A stretch of 64,000 nucleotides of DNA from Bostrychus sinensis. Taxonomy: Eukaryota; Chordata; Actinopteri; Gobiiformes; Eleotridae. Shown piece after piece: positions 41,601-53,800 of the stretch (its first letter is position 1; each line of letters starts with the position of its first letter). The notes under the pieces are model-generated. The model ran no database searches, was not told where the DNA came from, and worked only from the letters and a program-made list of their open reading frames with translations. Both the position numbers and the translations under genes were made by a program. The stretch spans positions 62,001-126,000 of the forward strand of contig CM036252.1 in NCBI GenBank assembly GCA_020698575.1. Direction: 5' to 3'.

Positions 41601-44600
41601 AGTTAATCCAAGCACTGACAGAGTTAAATGTTCAGAGTTAATCCAGCACTGACAGAGTTAAATGTTCAGAGTTAATCCAACACTGACAGAGTTAAATGTT
41701 CAGAGTTAATCCAACACTGACAGAGGTTAAATGTTCAGAGTTAATCCAGCACTGACAGAGTTAAATGTTCAGAGTTAATCCAACACTGACAGAGTTAAAT
41801 GTTCAGAGTTAATCCAACACTGACAGAGTTAAATGTTCAGAGTTAATCCAGCACTGACAGAGTTAAATGTTCAGAGTTAATCCAGCACTGACAGAGTTAA
41901 ATGTTCAGAGTTAATCCAGCACTGACAGAGTTAAATGTTCAGAGTTAATCCAACACTGACAGAGTTAAATGTTCAGAGTTAATCCAACACTGACAGAGTT
42001 AAATGTTCAGAGTTAATCCAACACTGACAGAGTTAAATGTTCAGAGTTAATCCAGCACTGACAGAGTTAAATGTTCAGAGTTAATCCAACAATGACAGAG
42101 TTAAATGTTCAGAGTTAATCCAACACTGACAGAGTTAAATGTTCAGAGTTAATCCATCACTGACAGAGTTAAATGTTCAGAGTTAATCCAACACTGACAG
42201 AGTTAAATGTTCAGAGTTAATCCAACAGTGACAGAGTTAAATGTTCAGAGTTAATCCAACACTGACAGAGTTAAATGTTCAGAGTTAATCCAACACTGAC
42301 AGAGTTAAATGTTCAGAGTTAATCCAACACTGACAGAGTTAAATGTTCAGAGTTAATCCAGCACTGACAGAGTTAAATGTTCAGAGTTAATCCAACACTG
42401 ACAGAGTTAAATGTTCAGAGTTAATCCAGCACTGACAGAGTTAAATGTTCAGAGTTAATCCAACACTGACAGAGTTAAATGTTCAGAGTTAATCCAACAC
42501 TGACAGAGTTAAATGTTCAGAGTTAATCCAACACTGACAGAGTTAAATGTTCAGAGTTAATCCAGCACTGACAGAGTTAAATGTTCAGAGTTAATCCAAC
42601 ACTGACAGAGTTAAATGTTCAGAGTTAATCCAACACTGACAGAGTTAAATGTTCAGAGTTAATCCAACACTGACAGAGTTAAATGTTCAGAGTTAATCCA
42701 ACACTGACAGAGTTAAATGTTCAGAGTTAATCCAACACTGACAGAGTTAAATGTTCAGAGTTAATCCAACACTGACAGAGTTAAATGTTCAGAGTTAATC
42801 CACACTGACAGAGTTAAATGTTCAGAGTTAATCCAACACTGACAGAGTTAAATGTTCAGAGTTAATCCAGCACTGACAGAGTTAAATGTTCAGAGTTAAT
42901 CCAACACTGACAGAGTTAAATGTTCAGAGTTAATCCAACACTGACAGAGTTAAATGTTCAGAGTTAATCCAACACTGACAGAGTTAAATGTTCAGAGTTA
43001 ATCCAACACTGACAGAGTTAAATGTTCAGAGTTAATCCAACACTGACAGAGTTAAATGTTCAGAGTTAATCCAGCACTGACAGAGTTAAATGTTCAGAGT
43101 TAATCCAACACTGACAGAGTTAAATGTTCAGAGTTAATCCAGCACTGACAGAGTTAAATGTTCAGAGTTAATCCAGCACTGACAGAGTTAAATGTTCAGA
43201 GTTAATCCAACACTGACAGAGTTAAATGTTCAGAGTTAATCCAACACTGACAGAGTTAAATGTTCAGAGTTAATCCAGCACTGACAGAGTTAAATGTTCA
43301 GAGTTAATCCAAGCACTGACAGAGTTAAATGTTCAGAGTTAATCCACACTGACAGAGTTAAATGTTCAGAGTTAATCCAGCACTGACAGAGTTAAATGTT
43401 CAGAGTTAATCCAACACTGACAGAGTTAAATGTTCAGAGTTAATCCAACACTGACAGAGTTAAATGTTCAGAGTTAATCCAACACTGACAGAGTTAAATG
43501 TTCAGAGTTAATCCAGCACTGACAGAGTTAAATGTTCAGAGTTAATCCACACTGACAGAGTTAAATGTTCAGAGTTAATCCAACACTGACAGAGTTAAAT
43601 GTTCAGAGTTAATCCAACACTGACAGAGTTAAATGTTCAGAGTTAATCCAGCACTGACAGAGTTAAATGTTCAGAGTTAATCCAACACTGACAGAGTTAA
43701 ATGTTCAGAGTTAATCCAACACTGACAGAGTTAAATGTTCAGAGTTAATCCAGCACTGACAGAGTTAAATGTTCAGAGTTAATCCAACACTGACAGAGTT
43801 AAATGTTCAGAGTTAATCCAGCACTGACAGAGTTAAATGTTCAGAGTTAATCCAAGCACTGACAGAGTTAAATGTTCAGAGTTAATCCAAGCACTGACAG
43901 AGTTAAATGTTCAGAGTTAATCCAACACTGACAGAGTTAAATGTTCAGAGTTAATCCAAGCACTGACAGAGTTAAATGTTCAGAGTTAATCCAGCACTGA
44001 CAGAGTTAAATGTTCAGAGTTAATCCAACACTGACAGAGTTAAATGTTCAGAGTTAATCCAACACTGACAGAGTTAAATGTTCAGAGTTAATCCAGCACT
44101 GACAGAGTTAAATGTTCAGAGTTAATCCAACACTGACAGAGTTAAATGTTCAGAGTTAATCCAACACTGACAGAGTTAAATGTTCAGAGTTAATCCAACA
44201 CTGACAGAGTTAAATGTTCAGAGTTAATCCAACACTGACAGAGTTAAATGTTCAGAGTTAATCCAACACTGACAGAGTTAAATGTTCAGAGTTAATCCAA
44301 CACTGACAGAGTTAAATGTTCAGAGTTAATCCAACACTGACAGAGTTAAATGTTCAGAGTTAATCCAGCACTGACAGAGTTAAATGTTCAGAGTTAATCC
44401 AACACTGACAGAGTTAAATGTTCAGAGTTAATCCAACACTGACAGAGTTAAATGTTCAGAGTTAATCCAACACTGACAGAGTTAAATGTTCAGAGTTAAT
44501 CCAACACTGACAGAGTTAAATGTTCAGAGTTAATCCAACACTGACAGAGTTAAATGTTCAGAGTTAATCCAGCACTGACAGAGTTAAATGTTCAGAGTTA

Positions 44601-46435
44601 ATCCAGCACTGACAGAGTTAAATGTTCAGAGTTAATCCAACACTGACAGAGTTAAATGTTCAGAGTTAATCCAACACTGACAGAGTTAAATGTTCAGAGT
44701 TAATCCAACACTGACAGAGTTAAATGTTCAGAGTTAATCCAAGCACTGACAGAGTTAAATGTTCAGAGTTAATCCAACACTGACAGAGTTAAATGTTCAG
44801 AGTTAATCCAACACTGACAGAGTTAAATGTTCAGAGTTAATCCAAGCACTGACAGAGTTAAATGTTCAGAGTTAATCCAGCACTGACAGAGTTAAATGTT
44901 CAGAGTTAATCCAACACTGACAGAGTTAAATGTTCAGAGTTAATCCAACACTGACAGAGTTAAATGTTCAGAGTTAATCCAACACTGACAGAGTTAAATG
45001 TTCAGAGTTAATCCAGCACTGACAGAGTTAAATGTTCAGAGTTAATCCAGCACTGACAGAGTTAAATGTTCAGAGTTAATCCAACACTGACAGAGTTAAA
45101 TGTTCAGAGTTAATCCAACACTGACAGAGTTAAATGTTCAGAGTTAATCCAACAGTGACAGAGTTAAATGTTCAGAGTTAATCCAACACTGACAGAGTTA
45201 AATGTTCAGAGTTAATCCAACACTGACAGAGTTAAATGTTCAGAGTTAATCCAACACTGACAGAGTTAAATGTTCAGAGTTAATCCAACACTGACAGAGT
45301 TAAATGTTCAGAGTTAATCCAACACTGACAGAGTTAAATGTTCAGAGTTAATCCAGCACTGACAGAGTTAAATGTTCAGAGTTAATCCAACACTGACAGA
45401 GTTAAATGTTCAGAGTTAATCTAGCACTGACAGAGTTAAATGTTCAGAGTTAATCCAGCACTGACAGAGTTAAATGTTCAGAGTTAATCCAGCACTGACA
45501 GAGTTAAATGTTCAGAGTTAATCCAGCACTGACAGAGTTAAATGTTCAGAGTTAATCCAGCACTGACAGAGTTAAATGTTCAGAGTTAATCCAACACTGA
45601 CAGAGTTAAATGTTCAGAGTTAATCCAACACTGACAGAGTTAAATGTTCAGAGTTAATCCAACACTGACAGAGTTAAATGTTCAGAGTTAATCCAACACT
45701 GACAGAGTTAAATGTTCAGAGTTAATCCAACACTGACAGAGTTAAATGTTCAGAGTTAATCCAACACTGACAGAGTTAAATGTTCAGAGTTAATCCAACA
45801 CTGACAGAGTTAAATGTTCAGAGTTAATCCAGCACTGACAGAGTTAAATGTTCAGAGTTAATCCAACACTGACAGAGTTAAATGTTCAGAGTTAATCCAG
45901 CACTGACAGAGTTAAATGTTCAGAGTTAATCCAACACTGACAGAGTTAAATGTTCAGAGTTAATCCAGCACTGACAGAGTTAAATGTTCAGAGTTAATCC
46001 AGCACTGACAGAGTTAAATGTTCAGAGTTAATCCAACACTGACAGAGTTAAATGTTCAGAGTTAATCCAACACTGACAGAGTTAAATGTTCAGAGTTAAT
46101 CCAGCACTGACAGAGTTAAATGTTCAGAGTTAATCCAGCACTGACAGAGTTAAATGTTCAGAGTTAATCCAGCACTGACAGAGTTAAATGTTCAGAGTTA
46201 ATCCAACACTGACAGAGTTAAATGTTCAGAGTTAATCCAACACTGACAGAGTTAAATGTTCAGAGTTAATCCAACACTGACAGAGTTAAATGTTCAGAGT
46301 TAATCCAGCACTGACAGAGTTAAATGTTCAGAGTTAATCCAGCACTGACAGAGTTAAATGTTCAGAGTTAATCCAACAGTGACAGAGTTAAATGTTCAGT
46401 TAATCCAACACTGACAGAGTTAAATGTTCAGTACT
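38690..46435 (+). repeat. 34-bp minisatellite, about 228 copies
   Basis: The unit holds two half-motifs, CAGAGTTAATCCAACACTGA and CAGAGTTAAATGTT, with CAACACTG/CAGCACTG variants. Copies from about 41000 on are nearly perfect. Those at 38700-40100 carry many single-base insertions and deletions. No gene in it. Confidence 0.97.
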
Positions 46436-48078
46436 GTACAACTCTGTCATTTAAACAAAACTCTGGGCTCAGTGTTAATCAGAAATAACTGAGTTTATAA
46501 CTAAACACATTTATTCAAAAATTACTTACAAAAATATAGCTGAAGCTATTGCAGTGCAGAGATAAAACACAGCATATCCATGTTATCATACGTTTTTATT
46601 AAAATAAAACATTTGGTGTAAAACATAAATAAAAGAACAATACTTCTTACCTTCAACATTAAATTCAAATTCCCCAACAGAAAACTTCTCCTGTGTTTTC
46701 TTCTCAGACAAAACTCCATCTCCTGCAAAACAGCAACATTTTCAAATAAAAACCATGTTATTTTACAAACAGGGCCTCAGTGAGTGTTAGCTTAGTTAGC
46801 TTAGCACATGACAAATGTGATGTGGTGCCCGTTGTTGGCAAAGGTTCTGCCAGGGTTTAATCAGGCAGAAAATAAAACAAAAATGTTCAGGTTTGAATAA
46901 AGATCTGGGGTTAGCCTGCTAGCTATGGGCTAATGTTAGCTTGGAATAAGCTAATCACAGCACAGCAGCACAGAGACTAAACTCCTTACATCAGTTTGAA
47001 GCTGGGCGCAGCGACAGAGGACAGAGTCAGTTCTGTGAGACTGTAATAACACTTACACTCCTGTTATTACACTGTTTATTAACACAGTGTTAACTCTGGA
47101 TATTTACACCAACACTGAAGAGAAGTTTACTCTGATCTCAGTTCAGTAACTCCTGCTGTTGTTTCATGTTCTCTCAGGTCACAGCTCCAGCTCTGCAGAA
47201 AGGAGAGGGCCCCGAGAGAGGAGCGTCCTGACTTTTTATTTTTCTGTACGACGATCTCAGCAGAGTGCAGAGTGTTATCTTCTTTGTCTTCATGAACCTC
47301 TCGAGCATCGGGCTGCGACAAAAAAATTAACAAAACTATGTCAGTTCATTTGTGCATCGTTTGTGTACAAAATGAAAATTTGTGCACAATTGTTTGGTTT
47401 TTTTTTAATAATAAACTTTCTTTTTTTTCAGGCCAGCCCCCCCCCCATGTCATTTGTTTGTGCATTAATAGTGCACGCAAAATTAACGTTTGTGCTCCCT
47501 CCATTTTTGTTGTTGCAGGTGGAATAAACCAGGACTGGACTCTCTGTGGCTGTTAGGACACGATTCTATTGTTTGTTTGTTTGTTTTTGTTTTGTTTTTT
47601 GCCGAGGGATGTCAACATTTTCCAATCATTTGTGTGTTTGTAGTTCCTGTCAAACTCACAGCTCACCTGTACAGTTACCTGTGTACAGCCTCACAGTTTG
47701 TGTGAGCAGGACGTAAACGAGGAGTTAACGTCGCCTTCTGCAGAGTGAGTTTCATTTCCTTCTCATCAGTTCCACGTTTGTTGGGTCAGCTCTCTGTGAT
47801 ACAGAGGGGGCTGCATAAAAACAAATGAATTATTAATATTTAAAAAATGGAGGGAGCACAAATGATGCACAAACAAATGCCACCATTTTGGAGCGATCTG
47901 GACGACAACGCAGAAATATTCAGTGTTTATCATCACTGTGCCTGGGGCGACCCCTGCAGGACATTCATGGTAACACTTCTTCTCAGACAAACACCATGGA
48001 AACTGTGCTGAAGCGTCCTCAGAGAAATAAAAGTGAGTTTGTTTGGAAAGAAGCGCGAGACGTTCCACAAACGCCCGG
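46436..48078. other. Mostly unique sequence, no firm gene
   Basis: Contains a possible minus-strand exon (next entry), short minus-strand frames at 47127-47333 and a C9 run at about 47439. The words CTCTGTCATTT and CAGTGTTAAT at 46440-46490 and AACACAGTGTTAACTCTGG at 47083-47101 echo the 34-bp array. A TCTCTCAG acceptor-like site at about 47169-47176 could begin an exon, but no convincing reading follows. Confidence 0.4.
46651..46722 (-). other. Possible 72-bp exon of unknown gene
   Basis: On the minus strand GTTTTGCAG precedes and GTAAGA follows a 72-bp open stretch reading DGVLSEKKTQEKFSVGEFEF and then NVE in phase 1. Splice borders and frame agree, but I do not recognise the protein and find no partner exon. 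Confidence 0.3.
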
Positions 48079-48793
48079 GACACAGCTGGGACACAGCTGG
48101 GACACAGCAGGGACACAGCTGGGACACGGCAGGGACACAGCTGGGACACGGCAGGGACACAGCTGGGACACAGCTGGGACACAGCTGGGACACGGCAGGG
48201 ACACAGCTGGGACACGGCAGGGACACAGCTGGGACACAGCTGGGACACAGCTGGGACACGGCAGGGACACAGCTGGGACACGGCAGGGACACAGCTGGGA
48301 CACAGCTGGGACACAGCTGGGACACAGCTGGGACACAGCAGGGACACAGCTGGGACACAGCAAAGACACAGCTGGGACACAGCTGGGACACAGCTGGGAC
48401 ACAGCAAAGACACAGCTGGGACACAGCAGGGACACAGCTGGGACACGGCAGGGACACAGCTGGGACACAGCAGGGACACAGCAGGGACACAGCTGGGACA
48501 CAGCTGGGACACAGCAGGGACACAGCAGGGACACAGCAGGGACACAGCAAAGACACAGCTGGGACACAGCAGGGACACAGCAGGGACACAGCAGGGACAC
48601 GGCAGGGACACAGCAGGGACACAGCTGGGACACAGCAGGGACACAGCAGGGACACAGCAGGGACACAGCTGGGACACAGCAGGGACACAGCAAAGACACA
48701 GCTGGGACACAGCAGGGACACAGCAGGGACACAGCAGGGACACAGCTGGGACACAGCAGGGACACGGCAGGGACACAGCTGGGACACAGCTGG
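48079..48793 (+). repeat. 11-bp minisatellite GGGACACAGCT / GGGACACAGCA
   Basis: About 65 copies, with AAAGACACAGC variants. All plus and minus frames remain open because three units make 33 bp without stops. Frames such as GHSWDTAGTQ are artefacts. Confidence 0.97.
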
Positions 48794-49014
48794 TAGGACA
48801 TGGACTTGTTTTGTCTCCAGATTTAAAACTTGACGCTGTAATAAATGATTGTTGAGCGTAGTAAATCTGAGCTGCATTAATAGTTTTTTTTTTTTAACTT
48901 TGTTATTTTGGGAAATTTATTTCCACTGAAACATCAGATTCTTTTTACCAATGCTACCTCTTTATTACCAGTACATAATCACTTAAAAATACAGGATAGA
49001 ATTTACCCCAGAAT
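48794..49014. other. Spacer, no gene
   Basis: AT-rich unique sequence with a T10 tract; nothing supported. Confidence 0.5.
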
Positions 49015-49660
49015 CCTGTGATTGGCTGAGTGTGTTTGTGCTGGCGTGTGATTGGCTGAGTGTTTGTGCTGGCGTGTGATTGGCTGAGTGTGTTTGTGCT
49101 GGCGTGTGATTGGCTGAGTGTTTGTGCTGGCGTGTGATTGGCTGAGTGTGTCTCTGCTGGCGTGTGATTGGCTGAGTGTGTCTCTGCTGGCGTGTGATTG
49201 GCTGAGTGTGTCTCTGCTGGCGTGTGATTGGCTGAGTGTGTCTCTGCTGGCGTGTGATTGGCTGAGTGTGTCTCTGCTGGCGTGTGATTGGCTGAGTGTG
49301 TTTGTGCTGGCGTGTGATTGGCTGAGTGTTTGTGTTGGCGTGTGATTGGCTGAGTGTGTTTGTGCTGGCGTGTGATTGGCTGAGTGTTTGTGTTGGCGTG
49401 TGATTGGCTGAGTGTGTTTGTGCTGGCGTGTGATTGGCTGAGTGTTTGTGCTGGCGTGTGATTGGCTGAGTGTTTGTGCTGGCGTGTGATTGGCTGAGTG
49501 TGTTTGTGCTGGCGTGTGATTGGCTGAGTGTTTGTGCTGGCGTGTGATTGGCTGAGTGTTTGTGCTGGCGTGTGATTGGCTGAGTGTGTTTGTGCTGGCG
49601 TGTGATTGGCTGAGTGTGTTTGTGCTGGCGTGTGATTGGCTGAGTGTGTTTGTGCTGGTG
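49015..49660 (+). repeat. 28/30-bp minisatellite with an inverted CCAAT box in each unit
   Basis: About 22 copies of a unit containing GTGTGATTGGCTGAGTGT and TTGTGCTGGC; five consecutive copies carry TCTCTGCTGGC instead. Each has GATTGGCTG, the reverse of AGCCAATC, which is an NF-Y (CCAAT) core. Confidence 0.95.
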
Positions 49661-50458
49661 GGACAGCTCTGTGTCAAAACTACATCTTTTTTCATGTTTA
49701 TGTTTTATTTAAACTAAAGACAAAAGGAAGGCTCTGTGTGGTAAATTATTATAAAATAATGTTTATTATTACTGGTTACATTACAAACAAATAAATACTC
49801 TTTACTCATTTTAAATGATTGTGTTTTACTAAACACAGAAGACTGATATTTATCCAAAAAAAATTGTTTCCCAAATAGTTTTGGGTAACGTTCACTTCCT
49901 GACTGATGCCTCCTCAGTTCTGGAGCAGATCGTTGTGTGTTTGTGTTTTTGGAAGAAATGAGAGTCCACTCCATAAACATCTGTGGTTTTTGATGATTTC
50001 TGGGACTTGATCATTTTGGCCACGCCCACGTCTGTGGTAGGCTCCGCCCTGAAGACCGAGAGATCATTTCAGTGACAGAGTTAACAAAGAAACGATGGAA
50101 CTTAGTCATTTGTTTGTTTGTTTGTTTGTTTGGATTCTTTATCAGCACATTGTCAACTTTTATTTCCAGTTTAGTAAAGTCTGATTTATTTAGTTTTTAA
50201 TCAGTTTGTTGATGTTTTGCCAAATGTTTTGACCTTTTCCATTTGCACTTTTGATGATTTCTGTGAAACGTTAGCCTTGGCTCTGTGTGAGGCTTGGCAT
50301 GTTCTGTTTCTCATGGAAGTGAATCTGTTTTACATTCGTTACCTTTTCCTCTTTTAATGAATGGCTCCATGACTTCTTTAATGTGAAGTTAAATAACTGA
50401 GAACAGTTCATTCCATTTATTTCATTCAAGGCTGAGTTTCTGTGTTGGTGTTGACTTC
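49661..50458. other. Unique spacer, no gene
   Basis: AT-rich sequence with a (TTTG)n run at about 50107-50130. An 88-codon minus frame at 49714-49980 has no recognised features. Confidence 0.45.
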
Positions 50459-50855
50459 AGAGCAGAGCGCAGCAGAGCGGAGCGCAGCAGAGCGGACAGA
50501 GACAGAGCCTCCTCAGTCTGAAGGAGCCGCTCAGAGCCTCCTCAGCCTGAAGGAGCCGCTCAGAGCCTCCTCAGCCTGAAGGAGCCGCTCAGAGTCTCCT
50601 CAGTCTGAAGGAGCCGCTCAGAGCCTCCTCAGTCTGAAGGAGCCGCTCAGAGCCTCCTCAGTCTGAAGGAGCCGCTCAGAGCCTCCTCAGCCTGAAGGAG
50701 CCGCTCAGAGCCTCCTCAGCCTGAAGGAGCCGCTCAGAGTCTCCTCAGTCTGAAGGAGCCGCTCAGAGTCTCCTCAGTCTGAAGGAGCCGCTCAGAGCCT
50801 CCTCAGTCTGAAGGAGCCGCTCAGAGTCTCCTCAGTCTGAAGGAGCCGCTCAGAG
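50459..50855 (+). repeat. 29-bp minisatellite
   Basis: After a GCAGAGCGGAGC lead-in, about 12 copies of a unit containing GAGCCTCCTCAGTCTGAAGG and AGCCGCTCA, with AGTCTGAAGG/AGCCTGAAGG variants. Confidence 0.95.
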
Positions 50856-53800
50856 CCCGTGTCCAAGTTGTGTCCAGGTTGTCTCCAAGTTGTGTCCAGG
50901 TTGTCTCCAAGTTGTCTCCAAGTTGTCTCCAAGTTGTCTCCAAGTTGTCTCGAAGTTGTCTCCAAGTTGTCTCCAAGTTGTCTCGAAGTTGTCTCCAAGT
51001 TGTCTCCAAGTTGTGTCCAAGTCGTGTCCAAGTTGTCTCCAAGTTGTCTCCAAGTTGTCTCCAAGTTGTGTCCAAGTTGTCTCCAAGTTGTGTCCAGGTT
51101 GTCTCCAAGTTGTCTCCAAGTTGTGTCCAGGTTGTCTCCAAGTTGTGTCCAGGTTGTCTCCAAGTTGTGTCCAGGTTGTCTCCAAGTTGTCTCCAAGTTG
51201 TCTCCAAGTTGTCTCCAAGTTGTCTCGAAGTTGTCTCCAAGTTGTCTCCAAGTTGTGTCCAAGTCGTGTCCAAGTTGTCTCCAAGTTGTCTCCAAGTTGT
51301 CTCCAAGTTGTCTCCAAGTTGTCTCCAAGTTGTCTCCAAGTTGTCTCCAAGTTGTGTCCAAGTCGTGTCCAAGTTGTCTCCAAGTTGTCTCCAAGTTGTC
51401 TCCAAGTTGTGTCCAAGTTGTCTCCAAGTTGTGTCCAGGTTGTCTCCAAGTTGTGTCCAGGTTGTCTCCAAGTTGTCTCCAAGTTGTCTCCAAGTTGTCT
51501 CCAAGTTGTCTCGAAGTTGTCTCCAAGTTGTCTCCAAGTTGTCTCGAAGTTGTCTCCAAGTTGTCTCCAGGTTGTGTCCAAGTTGTCTCCAAGTTGTGTC
51601 CAAGTTGTCTCCAAGTTGTGTCCAAGTTGTCTCCAAGTTGTGTCCAAGTTGTCTCCAAGTTGTCTCCAAGTTGTGTCCAAGTCGTGTCCAAGTTGTCTCC
51701 AAGTTGTCTCCAAGTTGTGTCCAAGTTGTCTCCAGGTTGTGTCCAGGTTGTCTCCAAGTTGTGTCCAGGTTGTCTCCAAGTTGTCTCCAAGTTGTCTCCA
51801 AGTTGTCTCGAAGTTGTCTCCAAGTTGTCTCCAAGTTGTGTCCAAGTCGTGTCCAAGTTGTCTCCAAGTTGTCTCCAAGTTGTCTCCAAGTTGTGTCCAA
51901 GTTGTCTCCAAGTTGTGTCCAGGTTGTCTCCAAGTTGTCTCCAAGTTGTGTCCAGGTTGTCTCCAAGTTGTGTCCAGGTTGTCTCCAAGTTGTGTCCAGG
52001 TTGTCTCCAAGTTGTCTCCAAGTTGTCTCCAAGTTGTCTCCAAGTTGTCTCGAAGTTGTCTCCAAGTTGTCTCCAAGTTGTGTCCAAGTCGTGTCCAAGT
52101 TGTCTCCAAGTTGTCTCCAAGTTGTCTCCAAGTTGTCTCCAAGTTGTCTCCAAGTTGTCTCGAAGTTGTCTCCAAGTTGTCTCCAAGTTGTGTCCAAGTC
52201 GTGTCCAAGTTGTCTCCAAGTTGTCTCCAAGTTGTCTCCAAGTTGTGTCCAAGTTGTCTCCAAGTTGTGTCCAGGTTGTCTCCAAGTTGTGTCCAGGTTG
52301 TCTCCAAGTTGTCTCCAAGTTGTCTCCAAGTTGTCTCCAAGTTGTCTCGAAGTTGTCTCCAAGTTGTCTCCAAGTTGTCTCGAAGTTGTCTCCAAGTTGT
52401 CTCCAAGTTGTGTCCAAGTCGTGTCCAAGTTGTCTCCAAGTTGTCTCCAAGTTGTCTCCAAGTTGTGTCCAAGTTGTCTCCAAGTTGTGTCCAGGTTGTC
52501 TCCAAGTTGTCTCCAAGTTGTGTCCAGGTTGTCTCCAAGTTGTGTCCAGGTTGTCTCCAAGTTGTGTCCAGGTTGTCTCCAAGTTGTCTCCAAGTTGTCT
52601 CCAAGTTGTCTCCAAGTTGTCTCCAAGTTGTCTCCAGGTTGTCTCCAAGTTGTGTCCAAGTCGTGTCCAAGTTGTCTCCAAGTTGTCTCCAAGTTGTCTC
52701 CAAGTTGTCTCCAAGTTGTCTCCAAGTTGTCTCGAAGTTGTCTCCAAGTTGTCTCCAAGTTGTGTCCAAGTCGTGTCCAAGTTGTCTCCAAGTTGTCTCC
52801 AAGTTGTCTCCAAGTTGTGTCCAGGTTGTCTCCAAGTTGTGTCCAGGTTGTCTCCAAGTTGTCTCCAAGTTGTGTCCAGGTTGTCTCCAAGTTGTGTCCA
52901 GGTTGTCTCCAAGTTGTCTCCAAGTTGTCTCCAAGTTGTCTCCAAGTTGTCTCGAAGTTGTCTCCAAGTTGTCTCCAAGTTGTGTCCAAGTCGTGTCCAA
53001 GTTGTCTCCAAGTTGTCTCCAAGTTGTGTCCAAGTTGTCTCCAGGTTGTGTCCAAGTTGTCTCCAAGTTGTGTCCAAGTTGTCTCCAAGTTGTGTCCAAG
53101 TTGTCTCCAAGTTGTGTCCAAGTTGTCTCCAAGTTGTGTCCAGGTTTTCTCCAAGTTGTCTCCAAGTTGTCTCCAAGTTGTCTCCAAGTTGTCTCCAAGT
53201 TGTCTCCAAGTTGTCTCCAAGTCGTGTCCAAGTTGTCTCCAAGTTGTCTCCAAGTTGTCTCCAAGTTGTGTCCAAGTTGTCTCCAAGTTGTCTCCAAGTT
53301 GTGTCCAAGTTGTCTCCAAGTTGTGTCCAAGTTGTCTCCAAGTTGTCTCCAAGTTGTGTCCAAGTTGTCTCCAAGTTGTCTCCAAGTTGTCTCCAAGTTG
53401 TGTCCAAGTTGTCTCCAAGTTTTGTCCAAGTTGTCTCCAAGTTGTCTCCAAGTTGTCTCCAAGTTGTGTCCAAGTTGTCTCCAAGTTGTGTCCAAGTTGT
53501 CTCCAAGTTGTCTCCAAGTTGTGTCCAAGTCGTGTCCAAGTTGTCTCCAAGTTGTCTCCAAGTTGTGTCCAAGTTGTCTCCAGGTTGTGTCCAAGTTGTC
53601 TCCAAGTTGTGTCCAAGTTGTCTCCAAGTTGTGTCCAAGTTGTCTCCAAGTTGTGTCCAAGTTGTCTCCAAGTTGTCTCCAAGTTGTGTCCAAGTCGTGT
53701 CCAAGTTGTCTCCAAGTTGTCTCCAAGTTGTGTCCAAGTTGTCTCCAGGTTGTGTCCAAGTTGTCTCCAAGTTGTGTCCAAGTTGTCTCCACGTTGTGTC

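Noticed and set aside
47170..47230. Alternative last exon of the receptor after TCTCTCAG
   Set aside because: It would add an unremarkable reading with no conserved motif, and it lies beyond the gap and 10 kb of repeats; the stop at 36532 is simpler.
47127..47333. Minus-strand 68-codon frame with EVHEDKEDNTLHSAEIVVQK
   Set aside because: Composition looks protein-like, but there is no recognised family, no splice border and no partner exon.
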